Part shown: positions 36,545-45,780 of the stretch, one piece after another
How positions within the stretch are numbered: position 1 is the stretch's first letter
Layout: each line of letters starts with the position of its first letter
Assembly: GCA_021325515.1 (NCBI GenBank)
Contig: JAJPHC010000013.1
Location: 498,001 to 562,000, forward strand
Reading direction: 5' to 3'
Source of the DNA: Acidobacteriota bacterium
GTDB taxonomy: Bacteria; Acidobacteriota; Thermoanaerobaculia; Gp7-AA8
Length of the DNA: 64,000 nucleotides
Program-made: the position numbers and the translations under genes
Notes under the pieces: model-generated
The model's database searches: none
What the model was told of the DNA's origin: nothing
The model's input: the letters and a program-made list of their open reading frames with translations, nothing else

Positions 36545-37060
36545 ATGGAACGCTCGGAACAGTTCTGGAATCCATATCTCGCCGGCATCGCGCTCGGCCT
36601 CGTGCTGCTCTCCACCTTTCTCGTGATGGGGAAGGGGCTCGGCGCATCCGGTGCGGCGAATCGCTTCGGCGTGTTCGTCGCCGGGATCGTTGCGCCGTCG
36701 CATGTCGCGGCGAATCCGAATCTGGCGGCGGCGCGAGGCGATCGCGCGAATGTTCTCGATGACTGGCTCGTGTTCGAAGTCCTTGGCGTCTTTCTCGGCG
36801 GCGCTCTCGGCGCCATCACCGCGGGGCGTTTCGGCGCGAAGGTGATTCGCAACGCACGAACGAGCGTCGCGAAACGCCTCGCGTTCGCCTTCGGAGGCGG
36901 ACTCCTGATGGGCCTCGCGGCGCGTGCCGCCCGCGGCTGCACGTCGGGGCAGGCGCTCAGCGGCGGCGCGGTGCTCTCCGCCGGCGCGTGGATCTTCATG
37001 CTGTCGGTCTTCGCCGGCGGCTACGCCTTTGCCTGGTTCATGAGGAGACAGTGGTCATGA
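36545..37060 (+). CDS. YeeE/YedE sulfur-transport family protein, first subunit
   Basis: The 171-residue membrane protein has about four to five helices, an NPYLAGIALGLVLLSTF start, and the family motif ARGCTSGQALSGG with the conserved Cys that relays thiosulfate or persulfide sulfur. It corresponds to one half of a full-length YeeE. It overlaps the next gene by ATGA and has GAGGAG before its start. It is expected to import a sulfur species for the enzyme complex, or to pass sulfur to cytosolic proteins. Confidence 0.83.
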   Translation: MERSEQFWNPYLAGIALGLVLLSTFLVMGKGLGASGAANRFGVFVAGIVAPSHVAANPNLAAARGDRANVLDDWLVFEVLGVFLGGALGAITAGRFGAKVIRNARTSVAKRLAFAFGGGLLMGLAARAARGCTSGQALSGGAVLSAGAWIFMLSVFAGGYAFAWFMRRQWS

Positions 37061-38142
37061 CCTTTCCATTCACAACGCTCACGGCGGCCGCGCGTCAGGA
37101 AGGATTGATCGTCGCGGTGTTGATCGGCATCGCGTTCGGCTTCGTGCTGGAGCGGGCCGGCTTCGGACGTGCCGACAAGCTCGCGGCGCAGTTCTACCTG
37201 CGGGACATGCGCGTCTTCAAAGTGATGTTCACCGCGATCGTGACCGCGATGCTCGGGCTGGTGATTGCGTCCGGCCTCGGCCTCACGAGCCTGCGCGACA
37301 TCTCGGAGTCGATCGCGAGCCTCACCTGGATCTGGCCGATGGCCATCGGCGGATTCGTCCTCGGCGCCGGATTCATCATCTCCGGTTACTGCCCCGGGAC
37401 ATCGATCGTCGCGATGGGCTCCGGCAATGTCGACGGCCTCTTCACGGTGATCGGCGTGATCTCCGGCACGTTCGTCTACTCCGAGCTTCTGCAGATTCCG
37501 AAGTTTCACCAGTTCCACAACGCGGCGCCGAAGGGTGCGTGGTTTCTGTATGACGTCGTGAAGGTGGCGCCTGCGCTGATCGCGCTGGCGGTGACGCTGA
37601 TGGCGGTGCTCGCGTTCATCGGCGCCGAAAAGGTGGAGGCGATGCTCGGCGGCAGCAAGACCGCTCTGATGACGCGCCGGATCGTCTTCGCGTCACTGCT
37701 GGCCGTCGCTCTCGTCGCCGCGGCTCCGCGAGTCCGCGAGAGATCAGAGTCGCGCGGAGGCGCGGCGCGCGCGGAGACGATCACGGCCTCTCAACTCGCG
37801 AAGATCGTGGTGGATGAGCCGTGGAGCGTGCGCGTGATCGACGTCCGCGACGCGGCTGCGTTCGCGAAGGAGCGGATTCCGGGCGCCATCAATCTGCCCG
37901 CATCCTCGCTCGCGGAGCTGACTGCCGACAGCAGGCGAATCGTCGTTGTTGCCGAAGGGAGCGAACGTCTGCCCGCGGTCGAGTCGGCCGCGCCGCTCGT
38001 CCTCGCCGGAGGAATGGCGGCGTGGAATGCGGATCCGCTGGTGAAGGCGCTGACCACCGGCGCGCCTCCGCCTCCGCCTGCCGCTGCCGCAGGCGGAGTG
38101 ATTGCGCGGCCGAAGAAAAAGGGCGGCGGGTGCAGCGCTTAG
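37057..38142 (+). CDS. YeeE/YedE transporter fused to a rhodanese-like domain with Cys tail
   Basis: The ATG at 37057 overlaps the previous stop. The first 200 residues are YeeE-like with SGYCPGTSIVAMGSGN (conserved Cys). Residues about 245-330 are rhodanese-like (VRVIDVRDAAAFAKERIPGAINLP), but the expected active-site Cys loop reads VVVAEGSERLP, with no Cys. The C-terminus is a Pro/Ala linker and KKKGGGCSA, a flexible tail with one Cys. That tail resembles sulfur-carrier ends such as the SoxY GGCGG motif, so the fusion may use the tail Cys rather than the rhodanese site. It is membrane-bound. Confidence 0.82.
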   Translation: MTFPFTTLTAAARQEGLIVAVLIGIAFGFVLERAGFGRADKLAAQFYLRDMRVFKVMFTAIVTAMLGLVIASGLGLTSLRDISESIASLTWIWPMAIGGFVLGAGFIISGYCPGTSIVAMGSGNVDGLFTVIGVISGTFVYSELLQIPKFHQFHNAAPKGAWFLYDVVKVAPALIALAVTLMAVLAFIGAEKVEAMLGGSKTALMTRRIVFASLLAVALVAAAPRVRERSESRGGAARAETITASQLAKIVVDEPWSVRVIDVRDAAAFAKERIPGAINLPASSLAELTADSRRIVVVAEGSERLPAVESAAPLVLAGGMAAWNADPLVKALTTGAPPPPPAAAAGGVIARPKKKGGGCSA

Positions 38143-38157
38143 TTAGGGAGAGATGCC

Positions 38158-38994
38158 ATGACCGAACTCGACGTCTTCCGCCATACTCCGATGCTCGATC
38201 CGGCCCTCCATGTCTGGGGCTGGCAGATCATCGTCTATCTCTTCCTCGGCGGCCTGACGGCCGGCGTGATGATCATCGCCGGCCTGCAGAAGGAGCCGGT
38301 GTCGCGCGCCGCGCGGCTCTTCATCTTCATCGCGCCGCTCGCCCTCTCGCTGGGGATGCTCGCCCTCTTCCTCGACCTCGAGTACAAGCTTCATGTCTTC
38401 CGCTTCTACACCGCGCTGCGCGTGACGTCGCCCATGTCCTGGGGCTCGTGGATTCTGCTGCTGATCTACCCGGTCACACTTCTCCTTGGCTTCCGGCCCG
38501 GAGACCGGCTGCGGAAGATCAACGTCGCTCTCGGTGCCATGCTCGGTGCGTACACGGGCGTGCTGCTGGCGACGCTCAACGCGCGCGCGGTGTGGAGCTC
38601 GTTGTTCCTCGCTCCCTTGTTTCTGGCTTCCGGATTCTCCGCGGCAGCGGCGCTGGCGATGCTGCTGCCGGTCACCGAGGAAGAGCGCGACCGGTTCCGG
38701 CGCTGGGATGTGATTGCGATGGCGACCGAGGCCGTGGTGCTGGCGCTCTTCTTTCTCGATCTCGTTTCCGCGGGTGGAGCTCGCGGCCGTGCGGCGGCCG
38801 CGCTGTTTTTCGGAGGGCCGTACACCGCCGTGTTCTGGTCCCTCGTGGTGATCGCAGGGATGGCGGTGCCGCTGCTGATCGAACGGATCGAGTCACGGCG
38901 CCGCATTCCTATCGTGCTTGCGCCTCTGCTCGTGCTCATCGGCGGTCTGTCGCTGCGATGGATCTTCGTGCTCGCGGGCCAGAGCGCGCTGTGA
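38158..38994 (+). CDS. NrfD/PsrC-like membrane anchor of the molybdoenzyme complex
   Basis: The 278-residue protein has about eight membrane helices (starting WGWQIIVYLFLGGLTAGVMI) and the family pattern LFLDLEYKLHVFRFY after helix 3. NrfD/PsrC subunits bind quinones and move electrons between the membrane pool and the Fe-S subunit. A GGGAGAG site precedes the ATG. Together with the Tat subunit and the four-cluster ferredoxin it completes a Psr-type respiratory complex. Confidence 0.87.
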   Translation: MTELDVFRHTPMLDPALHVWGWQIIVYLFLGGLTAGVMIIAGLQKEPVSRAARLFIFIAPLALSLGMLALFLDLEYKLHVFRFYTALRVTSPMSWGSWILLLIYPVTLLLGFRPGDRLRKINVALGAMLGAYTGVLLATLNARAVWSSLFLAPLFLASGFSAAAALAMLLPVTEEERDRFRRWDVIAMATEAVVLALFFLDLVSAGGARGRAAAALFFGGPYTAVFWSLVVIAGMAVPLLIERIESRRRIPIVLAPLLVLIGGLSLRWIFVLAGQSAL

Positions 38995-39001
38995 GGTTGT
39001 G

Positions 39002-39259
39002 ATGGACGAAGACTGGACGCCCCTGCTCGCCGAAGACGTGGCGAGCGTCTACGGAGTGAAGCTCGCCGAGAAGCACTGGCGCGCAATCGTGAGCGCGCGG
39101 GAGCTGATCGCGAGGACGGGCCGCGTGCCGTCGATCGAGGAGATCGGCCGGGCCTGCGAGTGCTCCGTCGCCGACATGAAACGACTATTTCCCGGCGGAG
39201 TGGAGCGGTTGCTCGCACGCGTCGCCGGTGCCCCGGAGCTCGAAAGGAATCAGCGATGA
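39002..39259 (+). CDS. DsrC/TusE-like protein lacking the C-terminal cysteines
   Basis: The 85-residue product has the DsrC/TusE fold marks: EDWTPLLAEDVA, GVKLAEKHWRAIV, and LFPGGVERLLARVAGAPE near the C-terminus. The usual penultimate Cys (and the one in ACKIAG) are missing; two Cys lie instead in the middle (RACECSVAD). Relatives without the C-terminal Cys are thought to be regulatory (RspA-type) rather than sulfur carriers. It sits in the sulfur operon between NrfD and FadL genes and overlaps the latter by ATGA. Confidence 0.72.
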   Translation: MDEDWTPLLAEDVASVYGVKLAEKHWRAIVSARELIARTGRVPSIEEIGRACECSVADMKRLFPGGVERLLARVAGAPELERNQR

Positions 39260-40518
39260 AAAACAGGAGATGGATTGTGGTTCTCGCGGCGGTTGCACTC
39301 ACGATCGCGCCGGCCGCATTTGCGACGAATGGGTATTTCCTTCATGGTGTCGGTACGGAGAGCAAGGCGATGGCCGGTGCGACCACCGCGCTGCCGCAGG
39401 AAGCGCTCGATGCCGATACGAATCCGGCCCTCGGTGTGTTCGTGGGGCGCGGCCACTCGTATTCGCTCGCGCTCTTCAGCCCCGACCGGCAGTACACGGT
39501 CCGTGGCGCGCCGACCGGCTATCCGCAGACGTTCGGCCTGACGCCGGGCAGAGTGTCGAGCAAGTCGAAGCTCTTCCCGATGCCGGCCGCCGGTTTCAAC
39601 TTCCGTCCGAATGACGTGAGTGCGTTCACCGTGAACTTCACGGCGCACGGCGGAATGAATACCGACTATCGGACGAATACGTTTTATGGATCGAATCACA
39701 CCGGCGTCGATCTGGCGCAGATGTTTCTCTCCGCGACGTACTCGTATCGCATCACGGAGAATCAGTCGGTGGGGATCAGTGCGGTGATTGCCGAGCAGCG
39801 CTTCAAGGCGAGCGGGCTGGAGGCATTCGCAGCGTTCTCGTCGGATCCCGATTGCCTGACCGGCAACGGCTATCGCTGGTCGCACGGTCTCGGATACAAG
39901 ATCGGCTACTTCGCGCAGCCGCTGCCGCGGTTCTCGTTCGGTGCGTCGTACACGCCGGCAATCAAGATGTCGAAGTTCGGCCGCTACTGTGGGCTGTTCG
40001 CGCAGGACGGCCGCTTCAACATTCCCGGATCGGCGAGCGCCGGCATCGCGTTCAAGGCGGCGGAGCCTCTGACGCTGACGGCCGACGTGCAGCGCATTCA
40101 TTACAGCGATGTCGCGGCGGTGGGCAACGGGCTGCTGCCGAATCTCGTGACGTCGCCCCTGGGAAGCGAGAGCGGCGCGGGCTTCGGCTGGAAGGACATC
40201 AACGTCTACAAGGCCGGGGTGCAGTGGAAGGTTAGTGAGGCCTGGACGTGGCGGGCGGGCTTCTCGAAATGCGATCAGCCGGTTCCGCAGAGCGAGGTGC
40301 TGTTCAACATTCTGGCGCCGGGCGTCGTACAGGAGCACGTCACGTTCGGCTTCAGCACGGCCCTCGGCAACCGGCCGGGGCGCTTCAACATGGCGGTGAT
40401 GTATGCGCCGTCGAAGAGTGTGCGCGGCGCGAATCCGCTCGAAGCTCCGGGAGCGCAGCAGATCGAGCTGAAGATGCACGAGTATGAAGTCGAGTTCGGA
40501 TACTCGTTCGGCTTCTGA
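39256..40518 (+). CDS. OmpP1/FadL-family outer-membrane transporter
   Basis: The ATG at 39256 overlaps the previous stop. The signal peptide (MKNRRWIVVLAAVALTIAPA) ends before TNGYFLHGVGTESKAMAGA, the characteristic FadL/OmpP1 N-terminus. The 420-residue protein then has amphipathic beta strands and ends in YEVEFGYSFGF, a C-terminal aromatic barrel signature. It may take up hydrophobic substrates or elemental sulfur-like compounds given the operon, which is inference. Confidence 0.87.
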   Translation: MKNRRWIVVLAAVALTIAPAAFATNGYFLHGVGTESKAMAGATTALPQEALDADTNPALGVFVGRGHSYSLALFSPDRQYTVRGAPTGYPQTFGLTPGRVSSKSKLFPMPAAGFNFRPNDVSAFTVNFTAHGGMNTDYRTNTFYGSNHTGVDLAQMFLSATYSYRITENQSVGISAVIAEQRFKASGLEAFAAFSSDPDCLTGNGYRWSHGLGYKIGYFAQPLPRFSFGASYTPAIKMSKFGRYCGLFAQDGRFNIPGSASAGIAFKAAEPLTLTADVQRIHYSDVAAVGNGLLPNLVTSPLGSESGAGFGWKDINVYKAGVQWKVSEAWTWRAGFSKCDQPVPQSEVLFNILAPGVVQEHVTFGFSTALGNRPGRFNMAVMYAPSKSVRGANPLEAPGAQQIELKMHEYEVEFGYSFGF

Positions 40519-40537
40519 GAACGGGTATGCTCGCGGG

Positions 40538-40981
40538 ATGAATCCCCTCTTCATCCCGCGAGCCATCGGCTTCGTCCGCACGCCCTTCCAGCAGACTTCC
40601 GAGATCCCGAAAGGGCCGGGCGCGAAGCATGAGATGGATGGCGTCCTGGAGATCCTCCCGGAGTTCGAAGAGGGTCTCAAGGACATCGAAGGTTTCTCGC
40701 ACCTGTTCGTGATCTGGGTCTTCGACCGCTCGGAGGGCTACGAGCTCCTCGGCGCCCCTCCGGGCGAGGCGGAACTGCACGGCGTCTTCGCGACGCGCTC
40801 GCCGAAACGGCCCAACCCGATCGCGCTGACGGTTGTCGAGCTGCTGCGCCGCGAGGGCAACGAGCTGCACGTGCACGGCGTCGACATGCTCGACGGAACG
40901 CCGATCCTCGACATCAAGCCCTACATGTCGAGCATCCCGGCGGAGAAGTTGAAGCGAGGGTGGGCGACAGAGCGATACTGA
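40538..40981 (+). CDS. trmO: tRNA (N6-threonylcarbamoyladenosine37) methyltransferase TrmO/TsaA-like
   Basis: The ATG at 40538 (MNPLFIPRAIGFVRTPF) gives the canonical YaeB start. The product has the TsaA beta-barrel pattern: GFVRTPFQ, DIEGFSHLFVIWVFDRSE, GVFATRSPKRPNPIALTVV and DGTPILDIKPYMSSIPA. It methylates t6A37 in threonine tRNA using SAM. It is a single-copy style housekeeping gene with no operon link visible. The frame is open upstream but has no better start. Confidence 0.88.
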   Translation: MNPLFIPRAIGFVRTPFQQTSEIPKGPGAKHEMDGVLEILPEFEEGLKDIEGFSHLFVIWVFDRSEGYELLGAPPGEAELHGVFATRSPKRPNPIALTVVELLRREGNELHVHGVDMLDGTPILDIKPYMSSIPAEKLKRGWATERY

Positions 40982-41047
40982 CCAGCCTGCAGCGGCTAAC
41001 GCGTCCACACTCCTCTATCATGAGCAGGAAACGGCGTTTCAACCAGC

Positions 41048-44000
41048 ATGGCGGGTCCCCTCGATCGAGAAATCGAATCGAAGTACGAGATCCTCGACAA
41101 AATGGGCGAGGGTGGGATGGGCTCCGTCTACAAGGTCCGTCACCGCCACCTGCAGGACGTTCGCGTCATCAAGACGGCGAAGTATTCCGATAACGAGGCC
41201 GAGAAAGCGCGCTTCTTCAGCGAGGCCCGCCGCGGTTATCAATTCAACCATTCCAGTATCGCCCGCGTCTTCGACTTCGACATCACGAGCAGCGGTACCG
41301 CCTACATCGTCATGGAGTACATCGACGGACTGGACATCCGTCAGGTGCTGGCCAACTCCGGAAACACGATCGAAACGCCCCGTGTGATCGACATTGGCGT
41401 TCAGACTCTCGGTGCTCTTCAATATCTTCACGAACGCGGCCTCGTCCATCGCGACATCTCGCCCGACAACCTGATGTTGACGAAGGATGCCGACAACAAG
41501 CCTCTGATCAAGCTCATCGACCTTGGCATCGCCAAATCGATGGAGGCCTCGCAGAGTCTCACGGTCGCGGGAAAGTTCATCGGCAAGGTTACGTACGCAT
41601 CGCCCGAACAATTCGGCGGCGATGTCGATCAGCGCAGCGATCTTTATTCGCTGGGTGTCGTGATGTACGAGTTGCTCACGGGCGCTCTGCCGTTTCGCTC
41701 CAGCGACTACCGGGCCATCATCGCCGCGCACATTTCGGGCGAGCTGCGCGGATTTGCGCAGACGGATCCCAACGGGCGCGTGCCCCAGAAGCTGCGCGAC
41801 GTGATCATGCGCGCGCTGCAACGCGATCCCGATGATCGTTTTCAGACGGCGGCCGAGTTTGCTGCCGCGCTCCGCGAGGTGGGGAATGTCGAGGCCAGGG
41901 TCGACAAGACTGCGGTCGTCGACATGCAGGATCTGCTGGCGGCGAAGCCTTCACGCTCGGAACAGATCGCGTGGGAAGCGGCGCTCGCGGCCGATTCGCC
42001 GAAGTCGTGGGGCGACTTTCTCAAGAAGTATCCCGGCTCCTCGTTTGCGGCACAGGCGCGCGCGAAGCGCAAGGAGCTCGAGCAGCGCGAGGAGAAGGAC
42101 TACAACGATGCGGCCGCCGCCGACACCGCTGAGGCCTGGAACCGCTTTCTCGAAAAATATCCGGGCTCCGATCTCGCCTCGCGCGCGCGACGGCGGCTGG
42201 AGAACATCGAAGCGGAGGAAGCGGAACGGCGCGCGTTCGAGACGGCCGCGGACGCTGATTCGGTCCGTGCCTGGGAATTGTTCCTTCGCAACTATCCGGA
42301 AGGAGCGGACGCGCCTCGCGCGCGTGATGGCCTTGCGGCGGCGCGGCGCCGTGAAGCCGAAGAGAAGGCGTGGAATGCTGCGTCGCGTGCCGATTCGTCG
42401 AAGTCGTGGCGCGATTTCATCGAGCACCACGCCACCTCGCCGCGCGTCGGAGAGGCGAAGGAGCGCCTCGCGATCGCGGCTGCACGCGAGGAAGAGGAAC
42501 GCGCCTGGAACGCCGCCGCCCGCGCGGACTCGATCGAGGCCTGGCAGAAATATCTCGAGAAATTCGGGCAATCGGAGCGTGCGGAAGAGGCGCGAGAGTT
42601 CCTCGAGCTTCTGCAGCAGCGCGCTGCCGAGGAAGAGGCATGGTCGCGGGCCAGCGAGGAAGAGACCAGCGATGCCTGGCTCGAGTATCTCGAGACCTTT
42701 CCGGCATCGTCTCGGAAAGACGATGCGCGCCGGAGGCTCGATGCCGCGAAGAGGCGTGAACAGGAACAGCATGACTGGATCAGCGCGGGCGCTGCCGATA
42801 CGTCCGCTGCCTGGCGCGAATATCTGGCGAAGCATCCGGATGGCCGCCGGGACGAAGCGAAGCGGCGTCTTGCCGCCGCGGAGTTCGCCGAAGCGGAAGT
42901 GACCGCATGGAATGCCGCAAAGGCGGCTGCGACGGCGGACGCCTGGCGCACATATCTCGCGAGTTTCGCCCAGTCGGATCGTGCGAAGGAGGCGCGGGAG
43001 CGACTCGCCGCTGTCGAGGCCGAGGAGCTTGCCGCCCGCGAGTACGAGGCCGCGGCACGCGAGAACACGGCGGCGGCCTGGAACCGATTCCTGTCGAAAC
43101 ATGCGCAGTCATCGCTTGCGGCTCGTGCTCGCGAACAGCAGGCCACGGCCATGGCACGCGAGAAGGCATGGTCCGACGCAGAGTCGAAGGATACGAGCGC
43201 GGTCTGGCAGGCGTATGCCGATGCGTATCCCGATTCCGCACAGGCGGCCGAAGCGCGCCGGCGGCTTCAGGTCGCGAAGAAACGGGAGCAGGAAGAGCAG
43301 GATTGGCGTGATGCATCGGCGCGCAATACGCCGGCCGCGTGGCGGGACTATTTGTCCAGGCACCCGGACGCTCGTCGTGAAGAAGCAGAGCAGAGGCTCG
43401 AACTTGCCCGCGATGCCGAAGACGAAGCCGGCAGTTGGAAAGCGGCAGAAGAGTCGCGGACGTCGGATGCCTGGCGCGACTATCTGAGCCGGTTCGGATC
43501 GTCGTCACGTGCAGCGCGGGCGCGGGAAAACCTCTCCGCGGCTGAAAAGCAGGAGCAGGCCGCGCGCGATTTCAGCGCCGCGGTTGCCGCTGACACGCCG
43601 CAGAGCTGGAGTGCCTTTCTCGCCGCGCACGGAACGTCGGAGCAGGCGCCCGAGGCGCGGGCGCGTCTCGCTGCGTCGAAGGCACGCGAGCAGGCATGGA
43701 AGAAAGCGGAGAGCGAAGATACGAGCGATGCGTGGCGCGCCTATCTGCGCGTTTATGGCACTGGTGCGCGTTCCGCCGAGGCTAACCAGCGGTTGCAGCT
43801 AGCCGAAGCGCGGGAGCTGGAGATGCGCGGATGGCTTGCCGCGGAGAAGGCCGGCACACCAGCAGGCTGGCGGGAGTATCTGGCGAAGCATCCGGCGGGG
43901 CGCCGGGCCGAGGCCGAGAAACGGCTCGCGCTGGCGGAGCGCGCGGAACGCGAGTTCGAGCGGGCTGCCAAACTGGACACCGCCCAGGGCTGGAAGGAGT

Positions 44001-45721
44001 TTCTTTCCGCTCACGAACAGTCGCCGCTCGAGGACCAGGCACGCAGGGCACTTCATTCTGCAGAGTCGCGGGAGTCGGACTGGACGAAAGCCGAAGTGGA
44101 GGATACGAGCGAAGCCTGGCGGGCATGGCTGCGTATCCATGGCAGTTCATCGCGTGCCGCGGAGGCTAACCAGAGATTGCAGCGGGCCGTAAGCCGCGAG
44201 CTCGAACAGAATGACTGGCTCGCGGCGGAGGAGGCCGGTACACCGGCGGCCTGGCGCGAGTACCTGGCGAAGCATCCGGCGGCGCGCCGGGCCGAGGCCG
44301 AGACGCGGGTGGCCCAGGCGGAGCAGGCGGCGCGCGATTTCGAGCGTGCCTCCACTGTGGATACGGTTGAGGGCTGGAAGGATTTTCTTTCCGCGCACGA
44401 ACGATCGGTGCGGTCGGATGAGGCGCGCAAGGCGCTGGGAATCGCCGAGTCGCGCGAAGCGGCATGGGTCAACGCGGAATCGGAGGATACGAGCGAGGCC
44501 TGGCGAACCTGGCTGCGCCTCTATGGCACCTCACCGCGCGCAGCCGCGGCTAACCAGAGGCTGCAGCTTACCGAAGATCGCGAGGCCGAGCGGCGCAACT
44601 GGCTGGCAGCCGAAAAGCAGAACACGGTGCCGGCCTGGCGCGACTATCTCGCCAAGCATCCAGCGGGACGGGTCGAGGAAGCCAAAGGGCGCCTGCAGGC
44701 TCTCGAACAGATTGCCCGCGATTTCGAGGCGGCGGCCGCCGCCGATACCTCGAAAGGCTGGGACGAGTTCCTCACCGCCCATCCCTCTTCGGAGTTTGCC
44801 GGTGACGCGCGCCGGCGCCTCGCCTCTGCGCGTGACCGCGAGACGGCGCAGGAGCGTGCACAGCGCGAGGCAGAACAGCGCGAGCTGTCGGCGAAGCAGG
44901 CCGCCGAGGCCGCGAGTTCAGCGCTCGGTCAGGGAACGATCGAGGCCCTCGAACAATATCTGAAGGCCTGGCCACGCGCCGCGCAAAGCGATGCGGTCCG
45001 CGCCCGTCTCGATGAACTGCGAGCCGAGAAGAAACAGCGCGACGCCGAAGAGGCCGCGCGGCTGCGCCGCGAGAAGGAACAGAAAGCGGCGGAGGAACGC
45101 GCTGCGAAGGAATCCGCGGCCCGGCTGAAAAAAGAGGAAGCCGATCGCAGGCGCGCCGAAGAAAAGGCGGCCAGGGAACGCGAGCGCGCACTCGCGCGAG
45201 AGAAGGCCGGACAGGAGAAAACAGAGAAGCCGCGTCAGCCGCTGGCGCGGATCATCGGCGCGTCCGCCGCCTCTCTCCTGGTCGTCGGCGCGGCGGTCTA
45301 CTACCTGACGCGCCCGGCTGTGAAGGCTCCGGCCATCACCACGACATCGTCGCAGCCTGTCGTCACCGCGACGACGACACAGTCGGCGGCGCTGGCGACC
45401 ACTCCGTCGATGCCGGCCACGCCACTTCCCGCGGCCGCGCCGGGAACCGGCGAGCTCGTCATCAATGCGCTGCCGTGGGGCGAGGTGAAATCGATTCGCG
45501 ACAACGCGACGAAGACCGAGCGCGTGACCCAGCCGCTTTACACGCCGGTCACGATGAGCCTTCCCGCCGGCGCTTACACCGTCGTCATCACCAATCCCAA
45601 CTCGGGCAAAACGCTGACGCAGACGGTCGTCGTCGAAGCCTCCAGGAGCAAGCGCTTCGAGGCGCCGCTCGACGCGATCGATGCAGACGAATACCTCGCC
45701 CGCGTCGCCCAACCCCAATAG
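41048..45721 (+). CDS. Ser/Thr protein kinase with about 22 tandem repeats, TM helix and PEGA-like tail
   Basis: Residues 1-280 are a complete kinase: glycine loop GEGGMGSVY (20-28), Lys42, HRDISPDNLM, DLG in place of DFG, and an APE-like SPEQ. From about 300 to 1,330 come roughly 22 units of about 43 residues with the core W-x-A-x-DT-x2-AW-x2-YL-x-HP. Units 14-22 form three near-copies of a three-unit super-repeat, so they expanded recently. A Lys/Glu/Arg coiled-coil follows (about 1,330-1,395), one membrane helix (RIIGASAASLLVVGAAVYYL, about 1,402-1,421) and a PEGA-like external domain. The kinase and repeats face the cytosol. Confidence 0.9.
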   Translation: MAGPLDREIESKYEILDKMGEGGMGSVYKVRHRHLQDVRVIKTAKYSDNEAEKARFFSEARRGYQFNHSSIARVFDFDITSSGTAYIVMEYIDGLDIRQVLANSGNTIETPRVIDIGVQTLGALQYLHERGLVHRDISPDNLMLTKDADNKPLIKLIDLGIAKSMEASQSLTVAGKFIGKVTYASPEQFGGDVDQRSDLYSLGVVMYELLTGALPFRSSDYRAIIAAHISGELRGFAQTDPNGRVPQKLRDVIMRALQRDPDDRFQTAAEFAAALREVGNVEARVDKTAVVDMQDLLAAKPSRSEQIAWEAALAADSPKSWGDFLKKYPGSSFAAQARAKRKELEQREEKDYNDAAAADTAEAWNRFLEKYPGSDLASRARRRLENIEAEEAERRAFETAADADSVRAWELFLRNYPEGADAPRARDGLAAARRREAEEKAWNAASRADSSKSWRDFIEHHATSPRVGEAKERLAIAAAREEEERAWNAAARADSIEAWQKYLEKFGQSERAEEAREFLELLQQRAAEEEAWSRASEEETSDAWLEYLETFPASSRKDDARRRLDAAKRREQEQHDWISAGAADTSAAWREYLAKHPDGRRDEAKRRLAAAEFAEAEVTAWNAAKAAATADAWRTYLASFAQSDRAKEARERLAAVEAEELAAREYEAAARENTAAAWNRFLSKHAQSSLAARAREQQATAMAREKAWSDAESKDTSAVWQAYADAYPDSAQAAEARRRLQVAKKREQEEQDWRDASARNTPAAWRDYLSRHPDARREEAEQRLELARDAEDEAGSWKAAEESRTSDAWRDYLSRFGSSSRAARARENLSAAEKQEQAARDFSAAVAADTPQSWSAFLAAHGTSEQAPEARARLAASKAREQAWKKAESEDTSDAWRAYLRVYGTGARSAEANQRLQLAEARELEMRGWLAAEKAGTPAGWREYLAKHPAGRRAEAEKRLALAERAEREFERAAKLDTAQGWKEFLSAHEQSPLEDQARRALHSAESRESDWTKAEVEDTSEAWRAWLRIHGSSSRAAEANQRLQRAVSRELEQNDWLAAEEAGTPAAWREYLAKHPAARRAEAETRVAQAEQAARDFERASTVDTVEGWKDFLSAHERSVRSDEARKALGIAESREAAWVNAESEDTSEAWRTWLRLYGTSPRAAAANQRLQLTEDREAERRNWLAAEKQNTVPAWRDYLAKHPAGRVEEAKGRLQALEQIARDFEAAAAADTSKGWDEFLTAHPSSEFAGDARRRLASARDRETAQERAQREAEQRELSAKQAAEAASSALGQGTIEALEQYLKAWPRAAQSDAVRARLDELRAEKKQRDAEEAARLRREKEQKAAEERAAKESAARLKKEEADRRRAEEKAARERERALAREKAGQEKTEKPRQPLARIIGASAASLLVVGAAVYYLTRPAVKAPAITTTSSQPVVTATTTQSAALATTPSMPATPLPAAAPGTGELVINALPWGEVKSIRDNATKTERVTQPLYTPVTMSLPAGAYTVVITNPNSGKTLTQTVVVEASRSKRFEAPLDAIDADEYLARVAQPQ

Positions 45722-45729
45722 GCGTAGGC

Positions 45730-45744
45730 CAAGCTCTCAGCTTG
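45730..45744. repeat. Palindrome CAAGCT-CTC-AGCTTG (REP-like, second copy)
   Basis: A perfect 6-bp stem with a CTC loop lies 9 bases after the kinase stop and is followed by TCCCGC. The core matches the palindrome at 20902-20920. It may end kinase transcription. Confidence 0.55.
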
Positions 45745-45780
45745 TCCCGCTTACCAGTCTTCGCTCTTCCCAACGATGCC

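Noticed and set aside
37800-38040. Active thiosulfate sulfurtransferase in the YeeE-rhodanese fusion
   Set aside because: The catalytic Cys loop has no Cys, so ordinary rhodanese activity is not expected.
41048-45721. The kinase repeats as TPR or Sel1 units
   Set aside because: The 43-residue period and conserved W, DT and YL-x-HP positions do not match the 34- or 36-residue TPR and Sel1 patterns.
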